NCBI GenBank assembly: GCA_044449445.1
Contig: JBIOIA010000050.1
Location: 1 to 14,606, forward strand
DNA length: 14,606 nt
Origin: DASXPG01 sp044449445
Lineage (GTDB): Bacteria > Gemmatimonadota > Gemmatimonadetes > Gemmatimonadales > JACORV01
Reading direction: 5' to 3'
In this document: one piece after another, positions 8,265 through 14,606 of the stretch
How positions within the stretch are numbered: the first letter of the stretch is position 1
Layout: each line of letters starts with the position of its first letter
Translations under genes and position numbers: made by a program
The notes under the pieces: model-generated
What the model saw: the letters and a program-made list of their open reading frames with translations, nothing else
What the model was told of the DNA's origin: nothing
The model's database searches: none

Positions 8265-9191
8265 TCAGCGCAGCCCCTCCTTCACGACGTTGCCGAGAAT
8301 GAACGCGATGTTGGCGGGCCGCTCGGCGAGTCGGCGCATCAGGTAGGGATACCACTGCGTGCCGAAGGGAACGTATACCCGCATTCGGTGGCCCGCCCGG
8401 ACGAGCTGCTCCTGGAGGTCGCGGCGCACCCCGTACAGCATCTGGAACTCGAAGCGGTCGAAAGGGATACGCTGCGACTCGGCGAACCGGCGCGCCCTGG
8501 CGATGAGCGCCGGGTCGTGGGTGGCGATGGCCGGGTAGATGCCTCGCAGGAGGAGCGTTTCCATCAACTCGCCGTACGCACGGTCCACGTCGGCCTTCGC
8601 CGGGAAGGCGACGGCGGGCGGTTCCTTGTAGGCGCCTTTGCACAGCCGGACGCGCATGCCGAGGCCGGCCAGGCGCTGCACGTCCTCCGCGCTGCGATAG
8701 AGGTAGGACTGGATGACTACGCCCACGTGCTTCGGGAATTCCGGGTACAGCTCCTCCTCGACGAGGTCGAGAGTGCGCTGGGTGTAGGCGCTGCTCTCCA
8801 TGTCGATGCGCACGAAGATGTCGAGCGCCCGCGCGCGCTCGAGCACGCGTCGCGCGTTGGCCGCGCACGAGGCGAGATCCAGATCGAGGCCGAGCTGCGT
8901 GAGCTTCATGGACACGTTCGCGTCGAGCCGGTCCGCGGCGATGCGCTCCAGCATCTGGACCGCCGTGTCGGCGGCCGAGCGCGCCTCGGCGTCGGTGGTC
9001 ACGCTCTCGCCCAGCAGGTCGAGGCTCGCGCTGATGCGCGCCGCGTTCAAGTCCCGAACCGCGCGCGCCGCCGTGTCGAGCGTTTCGCCGGCGACGAAGC
9101 GCGAGGCGAACTTCCGCGCGAGGGCGTTGCGTCGCACGAACCGGAAGATGCTCGGTTGTTCGCTGAGATAGAGAAGACCCGAGCGCAGCAC
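8265..9191 (-). CDS. putB: Proline dehydrogenase, monofunctional
   Basis: FAD enzyme that oxidises L-proline to 1-pyrroline-5-carboxylate and passes electrons to the quinone pool, usually at the inner membrane face. The 308-aa length fits the single-domain PutB type, not the bifunctional PutA. Barrel motifs in order: SMKLTQLG (Lys 96), RIDMESSAYT (Asp 130), RLCKGAYKEP (about 182-191), ATHDP (223-227), FEFQMLYG (247-254) and WYPYLMRRLAERP, whose paired arginines 286-287 match those binding the proline carboxylate. GTG 9191 is chosen: it begins LRSGLLYLSEQP, lies five bases after the fadJ stop, and has GGAGA ten bases upstream. The longer reading through fadJ in another frame is a shadow. No pyrroline-5-carboxylate dehydrogenase is in the window, so the second step must be encoded elsewhere. 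Third gene of the operon. Confidence 0.93.
   Translation of the reverse strand: MLRSGLLYLSEQPSIFRFVRRNALARKFASRFVAGETLDTAARAVRDLNAARISASLDLLGESVTTDAEARSAADTAVQMLERIAADRLDANVSMKLTQLGLDLDLASCAANARRVLERARALDIFVRIDMESSAYTQRTLDLVEEELYPEFPKHVGVVIQSYLYRSAEDVQRLAGLGMRVRLCKGAYKEPPAVAFPAKADVDRAYGELMETLLLRGIYPAIATHDPALIARARRFAESQRIPFDRFEFQMLYGVRRDLQEQLVRAGHRMRVYVPFGTQWYPYLMRRLAERPANIAFILGNVVKEGLR
8274..8280 (-). promoter_or_regulatory. Ribosome binding site of the 101-aa small gene
   Basis: GGAGGGG on the minus strand, 11 bases before GTG 8262 and within the last codons of the proline dehydrogenase gene. It supports the GTG as start. Confidence 0.55.
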
Positions 9192-9196
9192 CCGGC

Positions 9197-11322
<2,126 letters not shown>

Positions 11323-11323
<1 letters not shown>

Positions 11324-12618
11324 CAGCGACGCTCCAGCACCATGGCGAACCCCATCCCACCCTGCGCGCACACCGAGATCAGGCCGAACTGGACGCCGCG
11401 GCGCCTCATCTCGTTGGCCAGGGTCGTCGTGATCCGCGTGCCGGTCGCGCCGAACGGGTGACCGATCGCCAGCGAGCTGCCCATCACGTTCAGCGTCTCG
11501 GGATTCACCTGCCCGATCGCGTCCGCCCGGCCGAGCTGTTCCTGCGCGAACTTCTTCGACTCGAAGGCCTGGATGTTGGAGAGCACCTGTGCGGCGAAGG
11601 CCTCGTGCATCTCGACCAGGCCCAGGTCCTTCCAGGAGATACCGGCCCGGTCCAACGCCTTCGGTGCCGCCCACGCCGGCCCCATCAGCAGCTGCCAGCC
11701 GGGATCCACGGCCGCGACTGCGTAGGAGCGGATCCAGACCAGCGGCTCGTAACCCATCGCGCGCGCCTTTTCTTCGCTCATGACGAGCACGGCGGACGCG
11801 CCGTCGGTAAGCGGCGACGCGTTGCCGGCGGTCACCGTTCCATGCTTGCGATCGTAGACCGGCCTGAGCTTCGCGAGCTGGTCGAGCGACGTGTCGTAAC
11901 GGATCCCGTTGTCGCTGGTCTCGATTTCTTCGTAGCGGGGCGGCACGAAGACCGGCGCGATCTCCTCGGTGAGCCGGCCGTCCTTGGTGCCCTGCGCCGC
12001 CTTGCGGTGCGAGCCGAGTGCGAACTGGTCCTGCGCCTCACGGCTGATGCCGTTCTCCTTCGCCATCTTCTCGGCCGACTGGCCCATGGACTCGCCGGTC
12101 GAGGGCTCCGCGATCGCCGGCGAAACCGGAATCAGGTCCTTGGGGCGCGTCCGGAGCAGCACGCCGATGCGCTGCGGCAGGCTCCTGGCCTTGCTGGCCT
12201 CGACCAGGATCTCGGAGAAACGCCGCGAGTGCAGGATCGGGATGTCCGAGAGCGACTCGGTGCCGCCCGCGAGAACGATGTCGGCGTAGCCGAGCCGGAT
12301 CTGGTCGAATGCGTCGGCGACCGCGGTGTTCGAGGATGCGCAGGCGCGGTTGAGCGAGTAGGCGGGGATCGTCTTGGGAAACTGCGGCAGGAGTGCGACT
12401 TCGCGAGCGACGTTCGGCACCAGGATCGACGGAATCACCTGGCCGAAGATCACCTGATCCACCTGGTTAGGCGGGACTTCGGTCCGGACCAGGAGCTCGC
12501 GGGCCGCGTGCCGGGCGAGGTCCACGGCGGTCAGGCGCTTCAGGCTCGTGCCCGCCTTCGCGAACGGCGTGCGACACCCACCGACGACCACCACGGGACG
12601 CCCGGACATGCCGTTCAT
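11323..12618 (-). CDS. fadI: Acetyl-CoA acyltransferase (3-ketoacyl-CoA thiolase), FadI type
   Basis: Last enzyme of beta-oxidation: cleaves 3-ketoacyl-CoA with CoA to acetyl-CoA and a shortened acyl-CoA. All active-site motifs are present: NRACASSN with nucleophile Cys 93, EMHEAFAAQ with His 338, IGHPFGATG with His 387, and SVCAQGGMG with second Cys 417. The length (431 aa) and the long insert between about 140 and 205 (KARSLPQR, LIPVSPAIAEPSTGESMG, QDQFALGSHRKAAQ) match FadI and mitochondrial trifunctional beta subunits, not the shorter FadA. It is the first gene of the five-gene operon. ATG 12618 has no Shine-Dalgarno sequence but sits seven bases after a promoter-like box; ATG 12609 is an alternative three codons in. 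Confidence 0.95.
11332..11335 (-). promoter_or_regulatory. Ribosome binding site of fadJ
   Basis: GGAG on the minus strand, eight bases before ATG 11323, inside the last codons of the thiolase gene. It fits translational coupling through the TGATG overlap. Confidence 0.45.
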
Positions 12619-12625
12619 AGAGCGT

Positions 12626-12633
12626 GAAAGCTA
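12626..12633 (-). promoter_or_regulatory. Probable -7 promoter box of the fadI operon
   Basis: On the minus strand TAGCTTTC fits TAnnTTTG at all fixed positions but the last. It ends seven bases before the fadI ATG, almost the same geometry as the E1 gene. The -33 region is weak: a CTG lies 21 bases upstream. No ribosome binding site is visible for fadI, so the message would be nearly leaderless. If real, its -33 region overlaps the first codons of glpD. Confidence 0.4.
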
Positions 12634-12645
12634 GCCACGCGAGGA

Positions 12646-14334
12646 ATGAGGGGCCAGATTGACGCCGTGAGCGATACCCAGTTTTCGGCCACGACGAGAG
12701 CCGCGAATCTCGAATCGCTTCGCGATGATTCCGCCGACCTGCTCGTCATCGGCGGCGGGATCACCGGCGCGGGCGTCGCCCGCGACGCCGCCATGCGCGG
12801 CCTCAAGACCGTGCTGGTGGACGCGGGCGACTTCGCATGGGGGACCTCCAGCCGATCCTCGCACCTGGTCCACGGCGGTCTGCGCTACCTCGAGCACGGC
12901 TGGCTGCGACTCGTCTTCGAGGCGAGCCGCGAGCGGCGCACGCTGATGCGCATCGCTCCGCACATCGTTCGGCCGCAGGCGTTCGTCTTCCCCGCGCACC
13001 AGGGCAGTCGCGTAACGCGGTTTCAGATCTCGGCCGCCGTGTGGCTCTACGACATTCTCGCGCTGTTCAGGAACGTGCACGCGCACCGGCTGCTGTCCCG
13101 GGGCGCCGTGATGAAGATCGAGCCGTTGCTGCGTGAGCGCGGGCTCAAGGGTGGCGCGCTGTACTGGGACGCGATGACCGACGACTCGCGTTTGACGCTC
13201 GCCACGATCCGCTCGGCGCACCGGCACGGCGCCCGGTGCCTGAACTACGCGCGGGTCGTCGGGCTCGACAAGGCGGACGGCCTGGTGCGCGGGGCCACGA
13301 TCGAGGACGCCGTCACCGGTAAACGCATCGCCGTGCGCGCGCACGTCGTCGTCAACGCCACCGGACCGTGGTCGGACTCGCTGCGCCAGGTCGACGAGCC
13401 GGGAGCCGAGCCGCTGCTGCGGCCAACCAAGGGCGCGCACATCTCGGTGACCCAGCGGCGCATCGGGAACACCGGTGCGGTGACGCTGCTCTCGCCGGTG
13501 GACGGACGCGTGATGTTCGTGCTGCCGTGGGGCGAGGTGTCGGTGGTCGGGACGACCGACACCGACGAGACCGTCGCCCCCGACGACGTCATGGCGACCG
13601 AGCAGGACGTCATCTACCTCGTCCGCTCGGCGAACGCGGTGTTTCCCAACGCCCGGCTCGGACTCGAAGATGTGATCGCCGCGTGGGCCGGGCTCCGGCC
13701 GCTGCTCAAGGACGGCGCCGGACCCACGGCCGCCGTGCCGCGCGAGCACAGGATCGTCCAGAGCCGGAGCGGGCTGGTGACAATCGCGGGCGGCAAGCTC
13801 ACGACCTATCGCGTCATGGGCGCGCAGGTCGTGGACGTCGTCGCGAAGCGATTGCACAAGCTCGATGGGAGGCGCGTGCCGAAGCGCTCGGCAAGCGACA
13901 CGGAACCGCTGCCCGGCGGCGAAGTCGCCGACCTCGATGCCCTGGTCGGCGAGCTGGTGAAGGAGGGCACCGCGACGAACGACGCGCGTCATCTCGTCGC
14001 GACCTATGGCACCGAGGCGAGCGCCGTCGCGAACCTGATTTCGAAGGACCGCGCGCTCGGCGCGCCGCTCGTCGCCGGCGCCCCGTGGCTCAAGGCCGAG
14101 GTCGTCCACCAGGCGCGGCGCGAAATGGCGATGACAGTGGGCGACGTCATGATGCGACGCACGCACATCTTTCACATGCGCCCCGACCAGGGACTACCCG
14201 CCGTGCCGGCGGTGGCGCAGCTGCTTTCGAAAGAGCTCGGCTGGAGCGAGGAGACCACCGCCTCGTCGCAACGCTTCTATGCCGAGGAGGTCCAGCGGAT
14301 GCGAAGCGCCTTCAGGCGGCCGGAGCCGACCTGA
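12646..14334 (+). CDS. glpD: FAD-dependent glycerol-3-phosphate dehydrogenase, aerobic
   Basis: Oxidises sn-glycerol-3-phosphate to dihydroxyacetone phosphate and reduces quinone at the inner membrane. Residue numbers count from ATG 12646 (562 aa). The FAD dinucleotide fold is LLVIGGGITGAG at 32-43, followed by GTSSRSSHLVHGGLRYLEHG at 66-85; further family signatures are MTDDSRL, VVNATGPWSD, AGLRPLLKD and IAGGKLTTYR. The C-terminal DAO_C helical domain ends with RREMAMTVGDVMMRRT and a final helix pair. It resembles the 555-aa Bacillus type more than E. coli GlpD (501 aa). GTG 12667 is an alternative start, giving exactly 555 aa, with GAGGGG 13 bases ahead; the ATG has a purine-rich GAGGA directly against it, too close for a normal site. 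Divergent from fadI with 27 bases between, so both could draw on lipid-derived substrates; no glycerol kinase or transporter gene is visible. Confidence 0.93.
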   Translation: MRGQIDAVSDTQFSATTRAANLESLRDDSADLLVIGGGITGAGVARDAAMRGLKTVLVDAGDFAWGTSSRSSHLVHGGLRYLEHGWLRLVFEASRERRTLMRIAPHIVRPQAFVFPAHQGSRVTRFQISAAVWLYDILALFRNVHAHRLLSRGAVMKIEPLLRERGLKGGALYWDAMTDDSRLTLATIRSAHRHGARCLNYARVVGLDKADGLVRGATIEDAVTGKRIAVRAHVVVNATGPWSDSLRQVDEPGAEPLLRPTKGAHISVTQRRIGNTGAVTLLSPVDGRVMFVLPWGEVSVVGTTDTDETVAPDDVMATEQDVIYLVRSANAVFPNARLGLEDVIAAWAGLRPLLKDGAGPTAAVPREHRIVQSRSGLVTIAGGKLTTYRVMGAQVVDVVAKRLHKLDGRRVPKRSASDTEPLPGGEVADLDALVGELVKEGTATNDARHLVATYGTEASAVANLISKDRALGAPLVAGAPWLKAEVVHQARREMAMTVGDVMMRRTHIFHMRPDQGLPAVPAVAQLLSKELGWSEETTASSQRFYAEEVQRMRSAFRRPEPT

Positions 14335-14606
14335 CGCGCTCCATGTCGCGCTTGACCGTGAACATCGCGAACAGCAGCACGACGCCGCCGAGCAGGCCGA
14401 TCAGGGGAAGCGAGAGCAGTGCGGGCCGGATGCCGAAGCGGTCCGACAGCGCGCCGACGACGGGCAGCGCGATCGCGTCGCCGGCCAGGTGGATGAAGAA
14501 GACGTAGGCGCCCATCACCGTCGCCGCGATGCCGCGCGGCACGACGTCGAACAGCGCCGCCGCGACCGGCCCGTTGTACCACGTGTAGAAGAAGACGACC
14601 ACGAAG
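14312..14606 (-). CDS. MFS transporter, C-terminal part (5' end beyond window)
   Basis: The frame enters from the window end and stops at TGA 14314-14312, leaving about 97 residues of a membrane protein. It shows two or three hydrophobic segments and the MFS signature GALSDRFG between helices, then LIGLLGGVVLLFAMF and a short basic tail. The pattern of a GAYVFFIHLAGDAIALPVVG helix followed by GALSDRFG resembles Spinster-type MFS carriers, but too little is visible to name a substrate. The GTG at 14602 is probably internal, since the frame continues to the edge. Its 3' end overlaps the last 23 bases of glpD, which runs the other way. Confidence 0.8.
   Translation of the reverse strand, partial: FVVVFFYTWYNGPVAAALFDVVPRGIAATVMGAYVFFIHLAGDAIALPVVGALSDRFGIRPALLSLPLIGLLGGVVLLFAMFTVKRDMERVRSAPAA

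Noticed and set aside
12631..14175. A minus-strand frame of 514 codons opposite glpD.
   Set aside because: It is Arg/His/Asp-rich with no motifs and lies wholly within glpD, whose FAD and C-terminal signatures are complete.

Overview
The window is high-GC, almost fully coding bacterial chromosome: ten protein genes, no stretch over 70 bases without a gene, and no RNA genes, mobile elements, CRISPR arrays or long repeats that I can see. Gene content suggests an aerobic heterotroph: an alpha-beta fused E1 of a 2-oxoacid dehydrogenase, a FadI/FadJ beta-oxidation pair, a single-domain proline dehydrogenase and an FAD glycerol-3-phosphate dehydrogenase. Two promoter-proximal starts carry a TAnnTTT[GC] box resembling the -7 element of Bacteroidetes sigma factors. 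Together with the GC content this points to a high-GC member of the FCB superphylum (Gemmatimonadota or a relative such as Eisenbacteria). That placement is inference, not a database result.

Layout. (1) Bases 1-5181, minus strand: a two-gene unit starting with the fused E1 (3055-5181), joined by a 1-base TGATG overlap to a large membrane protein made of an MFS-like module, a spermidine-synthase-like module and a TPR-like tail. Its C-terminus runs off base 1. (2) Bases 5252-6667, plus strand: a secreted M61-like metallopeptidase, transcribed divergently from E1. (3) Bases 6692-12618, minus strand: a tight five-gene operon, in transcription order fadI thiolase, fadJ, proline dehydrogenase, a 101-aa unknown protein and a DUF1015 protein. 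Junctions are 1-base or 4-base overlaps, or gaps of 2-5 bases. (4) Bases 12646-14334, plus strand: glpD, divergent from the operon with only 27 bases between starts. (5) Bases 14312-14606, minus strand: the C-terminus of an MFS transporter, overlapping the 3' end of glpD convergently.

How the genes fit together. Region 3 feeds acetyl-CoA, NADH and reduced flavin into central metabolism from fatty acids and proline. GlpD, next to it, oxidises the glycerol backbone of lipids and also passes electrons to quinone. The E1 enzyme decarboxylates a branched-chain 2-oxoacid or pyruvate. The neighbourhood reads as lipid and amino-acid catabolism. I did not find a defence system, biosynthetic cluster or other clearly new multi-gene system. 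The points most worth a second look are the near-leaderless promoter layout, the altered active-site motif in the spermidine-synthase-like fusion, the compact M61-like peptidase without a PDZ domain, and the small unknown protein inside the operon.
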